A DNA stretch of 64,000 bases from Streptomyces sp. DH12 (GCF_020873895.1 NZ_JAHWGT010000037.1:1-64000); one strand, 5' to 3'; shown: positions 39,093 through 47,010, numbered from the stretch's first letter. The notes: generated by a model not told the origin, from the letters alone. A program made the numbers and translations.

Positions 39093-41114
39093 GTGTCGCG
39101 TCCTGTCCGTCCCCTGTCCCGCCGGGCCGCCCTGGCCGCCGGCTCCCTGGCCGTCCTGGCCGGGGTCGCCTCCGGGGCGCTGCTGCTGGCGGGCGGCGCC
39201 TCGACCGCGTCGGACGTCCCGAGCCGGGGCGTGCCGGAGGCGCTGGCGGTCAAGCCGGTCCGGACGGACGGCGGCGCGGTGATGCAGATCGTGTCCCACC
39301 CCGACGACGACCTGTTCTTCATGAACCCCGACACCGGCCGCACCATCGCCGCCGGCCGCAGCCTCACCTCCGTGTACCTGACCGCCGGCGAGTCCGACGG
39401 CCGCAACGCCCGCCGCCAGGACCCGCAGCCGCCCGCCGACAAGGCGGCGTACGCGGAGGCCCGGCAGAACGGCATCCGCGCGGCCTACGCGGAGATGGCC
39501 ACCGGCAACCGCACCAGCCCGTGGACCCGCACCGCGATCACCACGGCGGGCGGGGCCCGCGCCGAGCTGGACACGCTGCGCGCGCGGCCGGGCGTCAGCC
39601 TGGTGTGGGTGCAGCTGCGGGAGGCCGGCAGCGTCACGGGCGACCGCCCGCACAGCCTGCGCGGCCTGTGGGAGGGGCGCGTGGCGGAGCTGGGGTCGCA
39701 GCTCGCGGCCGGCTCGCCGGTGCGGGAGGGCTTCGCCTACACGAAGGACGAGGTCGTCGCGGTGGTGGCGGGGCTGCTGGAGCGGTTCCGGCCGACGTTC
39801 GTGCGGACCCTGGACCCGACGCCGGGCGTCCGCGCCGGGGACGGCGCGCTCTCCGACCACCAGGACCACATGTACGGCGCGCGGTTCGCGCAGGCCGCGC
39901 TGGAGCGGTACGCGCGCACCCCGGGGCACCCGGCGACCGGCGTGCAGACGTACCTGGGGTACGCGACGGGCGGCCTGCCGCACAGCCTCGACCCGGCGAC
40001 GGCCCGGGAGAAGCTGCGGACGCTGGAGACGTACGCCTGGCTCGACCTGGAGGACCACTGCGGTGACCCGGCCGGGTGCGGCGACCGCAAGGTGGCGGCC
40101 CGGCCGGCGGGGCACGACTGGGCGCAGTCGATCCGCTACACGCGCGGCGAGTCGACGTCCTGGCTGCGGCGCGGCGGTGACGGCACCCTGTACGCGTTCG
40201 GCGTGCTGGACGGGCGGCTGGCGGTGTGGCACAAGCCCGTCGGCGCCGCCTGGACGGGGCCCCGGCTGCTGCCGGGCGGCGGGCTCGACGGGTCGGTGAC
40301 GTCGGTGGCGCTGCCCGACGGCCGCGTCGCCGCCTTCGGCACGCGCACCCGCCTCGACCCGTACGGCCGGGAGGTCGGGTACGTCGTCCAGACCGCGCCG
40401 GGCGGGCCGTTCGGGCCCTGGCGGTCGCTGGGCACGCCCGAGCCGGACGACGCGGCGGGCACGTCCGACATCAGCCGCCCGGCGGTCCTCGTGGACCGTA
40501 CCGGCGCCCTGTCGGTGTTCGTGCGGGACGCGCGGCACCGGCTGACCGTGGCCTCCGGTACGGCGGGCGGCGGTTGGTCGGGGTGGGCGGCCGCCGGCGG
40601 GAGCGGGGTGCACGGCGACCCGGTGGCGACGGCGGACGCGGCCGGCCGCGGGTACGTCTTCGCCGCCACGGCCGACTCGGTGCTCGCCTGGACGCGGGGC
40701 GCGGCGGGCGGGCCGCCCGCCGGTCCGGTGGCGACGGGGCTGCCGGCGACGACGGTCGCGCTGGGCGCCGCGCCGGACGGCGACGGCGTGGGGCTGTGGT
40801 TCCGCAGGCCCGACTCCGGCGACGTGCGCGTGGCCCGCTTCGCGGCGGGCTCCGGCCGGCCGTCGGCCGTCCGGGACGTACCGGGCTCGGGCGGGTACGG
40901 GGCGGTCAGCGCCGAGGGCGGACGGCTCGCCGCCCGCGCCCGCGCGGGCCACCTTGCCACCGCCCCCGCCCACCCGGGCGGGGCGGCGTGGAGCACGGCG
41001 GGCCCGCTCTTCGCGGGCGCCCCGGCGGGGGCGGCCGACGGGGTGGCGGTCGTCGGACTCGACGGCCGCCTGCGGTGGACGCCCGCGGGCGGGCCCACCA
41101 GAATCGGTCCATGA
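39093..41114 (+). CDS. Secreted PIG-L/LmbE-family deacetylase with C-terminal beta-propeller
   Basis: 673 residues from a GTG. A twin-arginine-like or Sec signal (PLSRRAALAAGSLAVLAGVA) precedes the PIG-L fold with the zinc motif VSHPDDDLFFMN and the later DHQDHMYGARFA. These enzymes remove N-acetyl groups from sugars; here the substrate would be outside the cell. From residue 330 the protein is built of repeated blades (TLYAFGVLDGRLAVWHKPVG, SVFVRDARHRLTV and similar), a PLL-like propeller that often binds sugars. Its stop TGA overlaps the start of the next gene as ATGA. Confidence 0.85.
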   Translation: MSRPVRPLSRRAALAAGSLAVLAGVASGALLLAGGASTASDVPSRGVPEALAVKPVRTDGGAVMQIVSHPDDDLFFMNPDTGRTIAAGRSLTSVYLTAGESDGRNARRQDPQPPADKAAYAEARQNGIRAAYAEMATGNRTSPWTRTAITTAGGARAELDTLRARPGVSLVWVQLREAGSVTGDRPHSLRGLWEGRVAELGSQLAAGSPVREGFAYTKDEVVAVVAGLLERFRPTFVRTLDPTPGVRAGDGALSDHQDHMYGARFAQAALERYARTPGHPATGVQTYLGYATGGLPHSLDPATAREKLRTLETYAWLDLEDHCGDPAGCGDRKVAARPAGHDWAQSIRYTRGESTSWLRRGGDGTLYAFGVLDGRLAVWHKPVGAAWTGPRLLPGGGLDGSVTSVALPDGRVAAFGTRTRLDPYGREVGYVVQTAPGGPFGPWRSLGTPEPDDAAGTSDISRPAVLVDRTGALSVFVRDARHRLTVASGTAGGGWSGWAAAGGSGVHGDPVATADAAGRGYVFAATADSVLAWTRGAAGGPPAGPVATGLPATTVALGAAPDGDGVGLWFRRPDSGDVRVARFAAGSGRPSAVRDVPGSGGYGAVSAEGGRLAARARAGHLATAPAHPGGAAWSTAGPLFAGAPAGAADGVAVVGLDGRLRWTPAGGPTRIGP

Positions 41115-41542
41115 ACTGGACTCTGGAAGTGGTCAACCTGCCCGTGTCCGACCTGGACCGGGCCAAGGAGTTCTACGCCGACCGGTGCGGCTTCCACGTC
41201 GACGTCGACACGGAGGTCGCGCCGGGGGTGCGGGTCATCCAGCTGACCCCGCCGGGCTCGCGCTGCTCGATCGCCCTCCAGAGCGGCATGCCCCCGGCCC
41301 CGGACCAGCACCACCCGGCCCCGGGCACGGTGCACGGCCTGCAGCTGTGCGTGGTCGACATCGAGGCGGCCCGCGAGGAACTGGCCTCCCGGGGCGTCGA
41401 GGTCGGCCCGATCCGCCACCTGGGCCCGGGCGGCTGGGCGGAGGGCAAGGGCGGCACGTGGAACGCGTGGGCGTTCTTCCGCGACCCGGACGGCAACGGC
41501 TGGGCCGTCCAGGAGGTCCCCTCGGAACTCACCGACCGCTAG
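41111..41542 (+). CDS. VOC-superfamily (glyoxalase-like) protein
   Basis: 143 residues. MNWTLEVVNLPVSDLDRAKE and the final AFFRDPDGNGWAVQEV give the two beta-alpha-beta-beta-beta modules of the vicinal oxygen chelate fold. Metal ligands are plausible (H in VHGLQL, E in VQEV). Reaction unknown. It is translationally coupled to the deacetylase gene by an ATGA overlap. Confidence 0.85.
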   Translation: MNWTLEVVNLPVSDLDRAKEFYADRCGFHVDVDTEVAPGVRVIQLTPPGSRCSIALQSGMPPAPDQHHPAPGTVHGLQLCVVDIEAAREELASRGVEVGPIRHLGPGGWAEGKGGTWNAWAFFRDPDGNGWAVQEVPSELTDR

Positions 41543-41556
41543 CCGCCGGAGCCCGC

Positions 41557-41592
41557 CCGGTACGCGCCGCGCCGCACGGGGGCGCGTACCGG
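41557..41592. terminator. Terminator once shared by the VOC gene and glnA2
   Basis: A perfect 12-bp stem (41557-41568 with 41581-41592) stands between the VOC stop and the displaced glnA2 3' end at 41598. Before the element inserted, glnA2 would have ended 6 bp from it. Confidence 0.8.
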
Positions 41593-41597
41593 CCCGG

Positions 41598-41684
41598 TCA
41601 CAACACCGGCAGGTTCTTGCGGAGTTCGAATGCGGTGACCTCGCTGCGGTACTCCTCCCACTCCTGCTTCTTGTTGCGGAGGAA
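41598..41684 (-). pseudogene. Displaced original 3' end of glnA2
   Basis: On the minus strand these 87 bp encode FLRNKKQEWEEYRSEVTAFE followed by LRKNLPVL and a TGA stop, exactly the last 28 residues of the glnA2 product at 58941-60302. The rest of the gene is 17 kb away. The two copies differ at five bases, all silent (GCA/GCG, GAA/GAG, CTC/CTG, TTG/CTG, TGA/TAA). It is the leftover chromosomal part of attB, not expressed. Confidence 0.95.
41632..41684. other. attL core of the integrative element
   Basis: 53 bp identical to 58975-59027. Identity breaks at the next base on the element side; on the other side homology continues with silent differences down to the stop codon. The strand exchange must lie inside these 53 bp. 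Confidence 0.95.
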
Positions 41685-41789
41685 TTGGTTACCCGCCGAT
41701 CGGGCCTGCGACCTTCCCGCTCCACTAGCCTGCGATCAGCGGCGGAAAGGTGGTCTCTGGCCGTTGTCGGTCGTCCTCGGCTGCCCGCG

Positions 41790-41808
41790 GACGGCCCACA
41801 GACGGCCC
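41790..41808 (+). repeat. Candidate integrase arm-binding site, left copy
   Basis: GACGGCCCACAGACGGCCC, itself two GACGGCCC octamers 11 bp apart. An exact copy in the same orientation is at 58837-58855. The distances to the att cores are similar (106 and 120 bp), as expected of integrase arm sites flanking attP. Confidence 0.6.
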
Positions 41809-42102
41809 GACCAGGGCTCGCCCTCGCACACCAGCGGCATCAGCATGCACAGCCGCAAGTGCTGCCCTGGCGGTCTCGCTAGAGTCCCCCGCTCGAAGCA
41901 GCCGCCCCCACGGGGCGAGTACGTCCCATTATGGGACTGGGCAAGGGGTCCACCTACTGCCGGCACGGATCGCCCGCATCCCTCAGACGTAACTCGCGTT
42001 CATCTCTCTGGGTATGACCCATGAATGTCAGACGCTTCCGGCAGAGTAGGGCCGGTGGCAGGGTGTTATTTGGGTCATGTTGACCGATAAGAAGCGGCAC
42101 GC

Positions 42103-42122
42103 TGTCGCACACGTGTGCGACA
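42103..42122. promoter_or_regulatory. 20-bp perfect palindrome upstream of the cargo genes
   Basis: TGTCGCACACGTGTGCGACA, a perfect 20-bp palindrome 170 bp upstream of the DUF4365 start. Its size suits a dimeric regulator; no binder is known. Confidence 0.55.
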
Positions 42123-42252
42123 CTGCCACCGGGTTGCCGCCTCCGTACCACTATCGATCGGGAGCGTGACAGCGATGCGACAGCTGGAGCGCCGAAGCTC
42201 GAACAGGCCGCGCGCAGGAGCCCTCACCCACCCTCCTAGCCGTCGCGATGGG

Positions 42253-42282
42253 TTGAGATACGCTTGCCGTAGCGTGAGCGTA
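42253..42282 (+). promoter_or_regulatory. Possible promoter of the cargo operon
   Basis: TTGAGA at 42253 is followed by the small inverted repeat ACGCT-tgccgt-AGCGT (42260-42275) in the expected spacer, just before the ribosome site of the first cargo gene. The -10 box is not clear, so this is tentative. Confidence 0.3.
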
Positions 42283-42291
42283 GGGGGCCAT

Positions 42292-42801
42292 GTGGGGGAG
42301 CCAGGAACCTGGCAGCAGGAGCAGATCAGCCTGGCCTACCTGTCTGCCGTGGCGACACGTGCCGGCGCGACGTCGGCCCAATGGAACGTCGACAAAGACG
42401 GCGTAGATGCGACGCTGAAGCGCGACCACATCCAGGTCGAATTTCAAATGAAGTGCTCATTTTCCCCCACGCTCCTTGCGGATGGCGAGACTTACGCCTT
42501 TGACCTGGATATCCGTACGTACGATCTTCTGCGGCACCCTAACCGGTCAGCAGCGGGATTCCTGGGGCTCGTTGTAGTTCCGAAGGATCTGGACGACTGG
42601 CTCGTGCATGACGAGGAATCGCTCATGATGCACTGCACTGGCTACTACGCGAGGATCCAGAATCTTCCTGCGGTCTCCACGGAAAGCACCACCCGGATCC
42701 ATCTACCGAAAAAGCAAAGGCTTGACTCGGCGGGTCTAGATAGCATTTTCGCTTATGCCTTTGGCCGCCTTTTTGGTAATCCGTCAGAGAGGGGGGTGTA
42801 G
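42292..42801 (+). CDS. DUF4365 protein, predicted PD-(D/E)xK nuclease-like
   Basis: 169 residues from a GTG at 42292 preceded by TAGGGGG; earlier in-frame starts lack a ribosome site. The core pattern is QQEQISLAYLSAVATRAGAT, then DKDGVDATLKRDHIQVEFQM and K54. E10, D39 and Q52-M-K54 fit the E...D...(E/Q)xK arrangement of the PD-(D/E)xK fold as seen in DUF4365 and Mrr-like proteins. The later LDIRTYDLLRHPN and GFLGLVVVPKD segments also match DUF4365. Members occur in defence islands and beside toxin or nuclease genes; substrate unknown. Base composition is clearly AT-richer than the rest of the element. The stop TAG shares its last base with the start GTG of the next gene, so the two are coupled. 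Confidence 0.75.
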   Translation: MGEPGTWQQEQISLAYLSAVATRAGATSAQWNVDKDGVDATLKRDHIQVEFQMKCSFSPTLLADGETYAFDLDIRTYDLLRHPNRSAAGFLGLVVVPKDLDDWLVHDEESLMMHCTGYYARIQNLPAVSTESTTRIHLPKKQRLDSAGLDSIFAYAFGRLFGNPSERGV

Positions 42802-43961
42802 TGAACGTGGTCGACATTGGCTTTGCAGAAATCGAATCTTTCCTTCGTGGCTCGGGATGGCGACGCTCCCTCTCTGGCCCATTTGCTGAAATTTGGCATC
42901 CAGAGCATGACGAGCAGAGCACTGTATTTGTGCCCAAAGCTCCAGACTCTCCAGATTTCTCAACAGCGCTGAAGATCCTCACGCGAGAAGTCGCTCGCCT
43001 TGAGAATCGATCGGAGTCGGACGTTGAGCTTGAGATTTCTCGACAGTTCGTTGATGTAACAGATTTGCGTGCCGAAGATGCCGATATCGCGGACGGAACT
43101 ATCCCGCTTTTGGCTGGCATCGGACTGTTCAATTCTGCGCACCGCATGATGGTCTCTGCGGCTGCCGCCACGTTGCACCGACAGGGTTACTACGGGAACT
43201 CCATGCCCAGGGCCGCCCACAAGCACGCCCGGAGGATGCGACTGGGGCAAACGCGGCCTGGGTCGTACATCGTTCCAGTAATCAGTAGCGCAAGGTTTGG
43301 CGCACTGGTCTCTGATGAGTTCGGGGAACCACGGCTTGAAGCCGCGGCGGATGATTCCTACTTCGAACGAAGGATGTTGACTACGCTCTCCCGAGCACTT
43401 GAGACGCTTTCGGAGTTGACCGTCCGTGGGAGAATTCCAAGCAAGCTAGATGTTCTTGATGCCGTGGACGAGGGCGTCTCCAGTGAACTTTGCGGCGCCG
43501 TTCTAGACGTAATCGGAAAGGGTGGCGTTGAAGTGTTTGACGTCACCTTCAATTGGGCTCCAAGCTCACCCGCTCCCAGCGCTTTGCTAGGCAAGATCAC
43601 GTTTCCAGGCGAGACGGCGGAACTGATCGAGCGAATCGAAGGCGAACTGAAAGAAGCTGATGCGCCAGCAGAACGTGTCCTGTACGGAGTGATTAGACGG
43701 CTCTCGCTCAAGAAAAACGACACGACTGGGCATGTTGCTCTAGAAACGGTGATAGAGGGAAAGCCTAGGATCGTGAGTTTCGAGCTCCCACTTGATGTAT
43801 ATCGCCGTGCGGCTCGCTATCATGGCGAGCGTCGACCTGTCGTGGTACGTGGAATTCTCGATGCGACCCCTGGTAGGCGAGCGACTATGCAGGTAAACGC
43901 TTTTGACGCAGACCGCTCGGTGGCTTCGTTTGACGATGTAAGCCTCCCAGAAATTAACTAA
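42801..43961 (+). CDS. Unrecognised partner protein of the DUF4365 gene
   Basis: 386 residues, start GTG overlapping the previous stop by one base after an AGAGAGGGGGG ribosome site. No signal peptide or membrane helix. The N-terminal 110 residues are mixed alpha/beta (AEIESFLRGSGWRRSLSGPF), the middle has a basic patch (RAAHKHARRMRLGQTRPGSY), and the last 120 residues are beta-rich (RIVSFELPLDVYRRAARYHG, VVVRGILDATPGRRATMQV). I cannot assign a family. Codon use is AT-richer than in the neighbours, like its partner, so both were probably acquired together as cargo. A hairpin follows at 44058. Confidence 0.7.
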   Translation: MNVVDIGFAEIESFLRGSGWRRSLSGPFAEIWHPEHDEQSTVFVPKAPDSPDFSTALKILTREVARLENRSESDVELEISRQFVDVTDLRAEDADIADGTIPLLAGIGLFNSAHRMMVSAAAATLHRQGYYGNSMPRAAHKHARRMRLGQTRPGSYIVPVISSARFGALVSDEFGEPRLEAAADDSYFERRMLTTLSRALETLSELTVRGRIPSKLDVLDAVDEGVSSELCGAVLDVIGKGGVEVFDVTFNWAPSSPAPSALLGKITFPGETAELIERIEGELKEADAPAERVLYGVIRRLSLKKNDTTGHVALETVIEGKPRIVSFELPLDVYRRAARYHGERRPVVVRGILDATPGRRATMQVNAFDADRSVASFDDVSLPEIN

Positions 43962-44647
43962 TCGGGTGGTGCAGATTGCCGTGCACTGATACAACGCCCT
44001 AGCTCCCATCCCCTCTGCCGTCGGACCCACACGAATGTGGAGCCGGCACGGCGCCGGGCGTCCAGGTGGAGCGCGCCACTGTACGAACGACCTGGACGCG
44101 ACGCCCGGTGCCGTGTCTGCTCGGCTCCGCCCGGATCGACGGCAGGCGGGATGGGCGCCCCCACCGCTACACCCCACCAGCCGGCACCCGCGTACGGTCC
44201 CCTCCCATCCCGGAGAAGCGCCCCCGCCGGAGGCATCACCCTGAGCCGCACTCGCGTACCGCCTCGGCCACCTCGTGGGTTCGTCTCTCATCAACCCGAG
44301 CCGCAGGCGTGCGGCCAGCCGCCGGGTGGGAGCGGGGCGTAGACAGGAGCGCAGGCCCGGGCGACGGCGGGCCGCGCTTTGCGCGGCGGGTGCCTTGATG
44401 GAGTAGGGAAAGTTCCGCTGTCCTCGGCTGCGACGGTTTTCAAGAACGCTCCGTCAACGGTTGCCGACGGTCACCTGACCTGCGGGTATGACCGGCACGG
44501 GCCACGGCACGGCGGTCCCTGGCCCACACATGGCCCACAAGCCGCTGCATGTGGCACTGTCGGCAGTCCAGCAACCCGCGCTCGAACCCACTGCCACACT
44601 GGCCGGAGACAATGGAGGCAACCCGCTGATCAGCAGAAGGAGAGCGC
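43962..44647. other. Gene-free spacer between cargo and regulator
   Basis: About 690 bp. Several short overlapping frames exist on both strands, but none has a ribosome site, codon bias or recognisable product. It contains the hairpin at 44058-44099 and, near 44520-44540, two GGCCCACA copies that resemble part of the arm-site repeat. Nothing else can be supported. Confidence 0.55.
44058..44099 (+). terminator. Possible terminator of the cargo operon
   Basis: A 10-bp stem (44058-44067 with 44090-44099) with a 22-base loop, flanked by further partly complementary CCGGGCG and CGCCCGG segments, about 100 bp after the cargo stop. No T-run. Confidence 0.4.
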
Positions 44648-45106
44648 GTGTCGCAGCCGAGCCCTCGGGGGACCTTCCTGAAGATTGCCGACGCGGTGAA
44701 GGAGCAGATCAACGCCGATATGGAGAGGGTTGAGCTGCCCACGCTCGCGGAACTGATGGCTGTGCACGGCGTCTCGCGGGGCGTCGCGCTCCGGGCCTTC
44801 CGGGCCCTCCAGCAAGAGGGACTCGCCGAGCCCGTTCCTGGGGGCCGCTGGCGCGTCGTCCGCGACGGCGAGCAACGCGACCGTCGCCCGTTGGCCGAGC
44901 GCCTGGCGGACGTCTTCCGTACGGACGGCTTGAAGGTGGGGGACGCGTTCCCCAGCACGTCGGCGTTGGCGGACCGGTTCGATGTCTCCCGGCCGACCAT
45001 CGCCAAGGCCTTGGACAAGCTGGCGGCCGAGGGGTTGCTCTCGGAGAGCCGACAGGGCAAGCAGCGGACCGTACTGACCATGCCGGGCCGAGAGGAGCGT
45101 TCCTGA
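44648..45106 (+). CDS. GntR-type regulator with two winged-helix domains (KorSA-like role)
   Basis: 152 residues from a GTG after AAGGAG. Residues 8-68 (FLKIADAVKEQINADMERVE, HGVSRGVALRAFRALQQEGL) and residues 82-150 (LAERLADVFRTDGLKVGDAF, FDVSRPTIAKALDKLAAEGL) are two copies of the GntR winged helix with no UTRA sensor domain. pSAM2 KorSA, the repressor of pra and transfer, is a GntR protein in the same place, so a similar control role is inferred. It lies 1 bp before the HD gene and shares its transcript. Confidence 0.85.
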   Translation: MSQPSPRGTFLKIADAVKEQINADMERVELPTLAELMAVHGVSRGVALRAFRALQQEGLAEPVPGGRWRVVRDGEQRDRRPLAERLADVFRTDGLKVGDAFPSTSALADRFDVSRPTIAKALDKLAAEGLLSESRQGKQRTVLTMPGREERS

Positions 45107-45107
45107 C

Positions 45108-45680
45108 ATGACTGCCACATCGTTGACCGAGTGGGCTTACCCGCTCGCGAAGTCGCTTCTTGCCGAGCCGCTCCCGCGTCGGTGGGCGCACTCGCAGGGC
45201 GTGGCTGAGCGGGCGCGGATCATCGCGCCCATTCTCGGTGACGACGCCGAGCTGCTGGAGGCGGCGGCGGTACTGCACGACATCGGGTATTCCCCGGAGC
45301 TGGTCAAGACCGGGTTCCACCCGCTGGACGGCGCTCGCCATCTGCGCGATGTCGCCAAGGCCGATGAGCGGGTCGTCCGGCTCGTCGCGCACCACTCGTG
45401 TGCGTGGATGGAGGCCGAAACGCGCGGGCTGCGGGAGGAGCTGGAGGGCGAGTTCCCCAGGGACCTCCCCCACCTGGACGACGCCCTGTGCTTCTGCGAC
45501 ATGAACACCACGCCGGATGGGACACCCACGAACCCGGTTGACCGCATCAACGAGATCGCGGGGCGGTACGGCGCGGACAGCCTGATCGGGACATTCATCC
45601 GCCGCGCCGAACCGGAGATCCTCGCCTGCACCGCACGCGTCCTCGAACGCGTCGCCGCAGTGAAGCGTCAGCCGATGTAG
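45108..45680 (+). CDS. HD-domain phosphohydrolase
   Basis: 190 residues. The metal motif is complete: H in RRWAHSQGVA, HD in AVLHDIGYSP, HH in RLVAHHSCAW and a later D in HLDDALCFCDM. HD proteins of this size hydrolyse nucleotides or nucleotide signals. It sits in the regulatory block of the element next to a Nudix hydrolase, convergent with it (13-bp overlap at the 3' ends), so a nucleotide-signal or immunity function is possible but unproven. Confidence 0.85.
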   Translation: MTATSLTEWAYPLAKSLLAEPLPRRWAHSQGVAERARIIAPILGDDAELLEAAAVLHDIGYSPELVKTGFHPLDGARHLRDVAKADERVVRLVAHHSCAWMEAETRGLREELEGEFPRDLPHLDDALCFCDMNTTPDGTPTNPVDRINEIAGRYGADSLIGTFIRRAEPEILACTARVLERVAAVKRQPM

Positions 45681-46141
45681 GGCGCCGTGCGCGTCCGGTC
45701 CAGTGCATGCTCGATCCGGAGCCGCATGGTGGGGTGGATGTCGAGTTCGGCCAGGTCCGCCGGGGTGACCCAGCGGACCTGCGTCGTCTCGTTGCTCGTC
45801 CGCACCTCACCGCCGACGGGCCGGGCCCGGAAGCAGATGGAGAACTGCTGCCGCGCCTCGCCGTCGTCGTACAGCATCACGTGTCCGGGGTCGGTGTAGA
45901 TCCCGGACATGTCGATGACCTCGGCCTTGATGCCGGTCTCCTCCCAGACCTCCCGGACCACGGTGTCGCTGATCGACTCGCCAACGTCGTGGCCGCCGCC
46001 GGGCAGAGCCCACCTGCCGTTGTCGGACCGCTGGATCATCAGCACCCGGCCCTCTTCGTCCTGGACGAACGCCACAACGGACGGCACCACGGAGTTGGCC
46101 GGCGGGGCGTCCAGGTCGTGCAGGTAGTCGATGCGTCCCAT
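45668..46141 (-). CDS. Nudix hydrolase, candidate Pif-type immunity protein
   Basis: 157 residues. The Nudix box GHDVGESISDTVVREVWEET followed by GI is complete, so the metal-binding glutamates are present and activity is likely. Nudix proteins cut nucleoside diphosphates linked to another group. In pSAM2 the Nudix-motif protein Pif blocks transfer into cells that already carry the element; this gene has the same kind of neighbours, which suggests but does not prove that role. 2 bp downstream of the XRE gene on the same strand, so co-transcribed. Confidence 0.85.
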   Translation of the reverse strand: MGRIDYLHDLDAPPANSVVPSVVAFVQDEEGRVLMIQRSDNGRWALPGGGHDVGESISDTVVREVWEETGIKAEVIDMSGIYTDPGHVMLYDDGEARQQFSICFRARPVGGEVRTSNETTQVRWVTPADLAELDIHPTMRLRIEHALDRTRTAPYIG

Positions 46142-46143
46142 GC

Positions 46144-46902
46144 TCAGCCTCCGATGATGTCCTGCGCTGTTACCTGGCGCGCGCCTCCCCAGGTCTGCTC
46201 GATGCTATTCGCGTACGTGTCGAAGAGCCCACCTCCCGGAAGTCTGCGCAGATGAAGGACGGGTGCCATGTAGGCGCCGATGCCGTAGACGTGGGTGTTC
46301 ACCAGCATCTCGTCGTCAGACCGGTAGAGGGAGTTGTAGAGCGTCGCGTCATGCAGCCTGAAGCCGATGTCGGGGTGGCTCTTGAAGAGCGGCTGGTAGT
46401 TGACCAGCGCGTTTCGGATCTTCCCGTCCATAATGCGGTGGCCCTCGTCAATTCCGCGCTGCCTCACGGCCGGGCAGTCCGGATCTCCAAGCAGGATGCG
46501 AACTCGGATGCGCGCTTCTGACTTGGCCCTCAGGATGCCAAGGAAGGCCGGGTCTTCGGAGAGCCACAGGCCCGCGTACACGAGTACATCGAGCTGCCTC
46601 TCCGCCCGCGCGTACATCTCGCGCCAGAGCCCGGCAGGCACCATGTGCCGGTGCGGATAGACGGTGACGATCTCGGCTTTGCTGAGGTCGGTTGCCGTCT
46701 CCACCGCCCGTGAGTCGTCCCAGAGCGTCGTCACATCGACTTTCAGGAACGCGGCCGTGGCGTACTGGTGGCGGCGGTACGGCACCTTGCCCTGCGTGAT
46801 CCAGCGCTCCACCGTCTTCGGGTTGACCTGGATCGCTTCTGCCAGTTCCAGAGCTGTGGCACCTCGGGCAAGCAGGGCTGAGCGCAAACGCTCGTTGGAC
46901 AT
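46144..46902 (-). CDS. XRE-family regulator with DUF5919-type C-terminal domain
   Basis: 252 residues from ATG 46902 (a GTG two codons earlier is possible). The N-terminus is a helix-turn-helix (TALELAEAIQVNPKTVERWI). The rest (WREMYARAERQLDVLVYAGL, RVRILLGDPDCPAVRQRGID) matches the DUF5919 domain often attached to XRE regulators in Streptomyces, with a PLD-like look. It is divergent from the transfer operon; inverted repeats at 47011 and 47076 are candidate operators. Confidence 0.8.
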   Translation of the reverse strand: MSNERLRSALLARGATALELAEAIQVNPKTVERWITQGKVPYRRHQYATAAFLKVDVTTLWDDSRAVETATDLSKAEIVTVYPHRHMVPAGLWREMYARAERQLDVLVYAGLWLSEDPAFLGILRAKSEARIRVRILLGDPDCPAVRQRGIDEGHRIMDGKIRNALVNYQPLFKSHPDIGFRLHDATLYNSLYRSDDEMLVNTHVYGIGAYMAPVLHLRRLPGGGLFDTYANSIEQTWGGARQVTAQDIIGG

Positions 46903-47010
46903 CTCCACCCCCCATGGGACGTCTTGGGACCTCTTGAAGGTAGCCAGATGCTCTGGAGCTGTCCACGAACGGGGTGCACAAGGCCCCTGGCCTGGGGCGA
47001 TTCTGAGTGT

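Larger units (their letters stand above)
41685..42291. other. Gene-free left end of the element
   Basis: About 600 bp from attL to the first cargo gene with no convincing gene on either strand. It contains the 19-bp repeat at 41790-41808 that recurs near attR, two GCCTGCGA copies (41704 and 41728), inverted octamers ATGACCCA (42014) and TGGGTCAT (42071), the 20-bp palindrome at 42103 and a possible promoter at 42253. Confidence 0.6.

Noticed and set aside
41598-41700. tRNA gene as the attachment site
   Set aside because: No cloverleaf can be drawn; the duplicated segment is the coding end of glnA2.
42115-42291. 59-residue N-terminal extension of the DUF4365 protein
   Set aside because: No ribosome site, covers the 20-bp palindrome and possible promoter, and has no family resemblance before the QQEQISLAYL block.
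42151-42447. Minus-strand 98-codon frame over the start of the DUF4365 gene
   Set aside because: Overlaps a gene with clear family motifs on the other strand and has no ribosome site.
44037-44398. Three overlapping plus-strand frames of 69-110 codons in the spacer
   Set aside because: No ribosome sites, arginine/proline/alanine-rich products in three frames at once, no recognisable domain.
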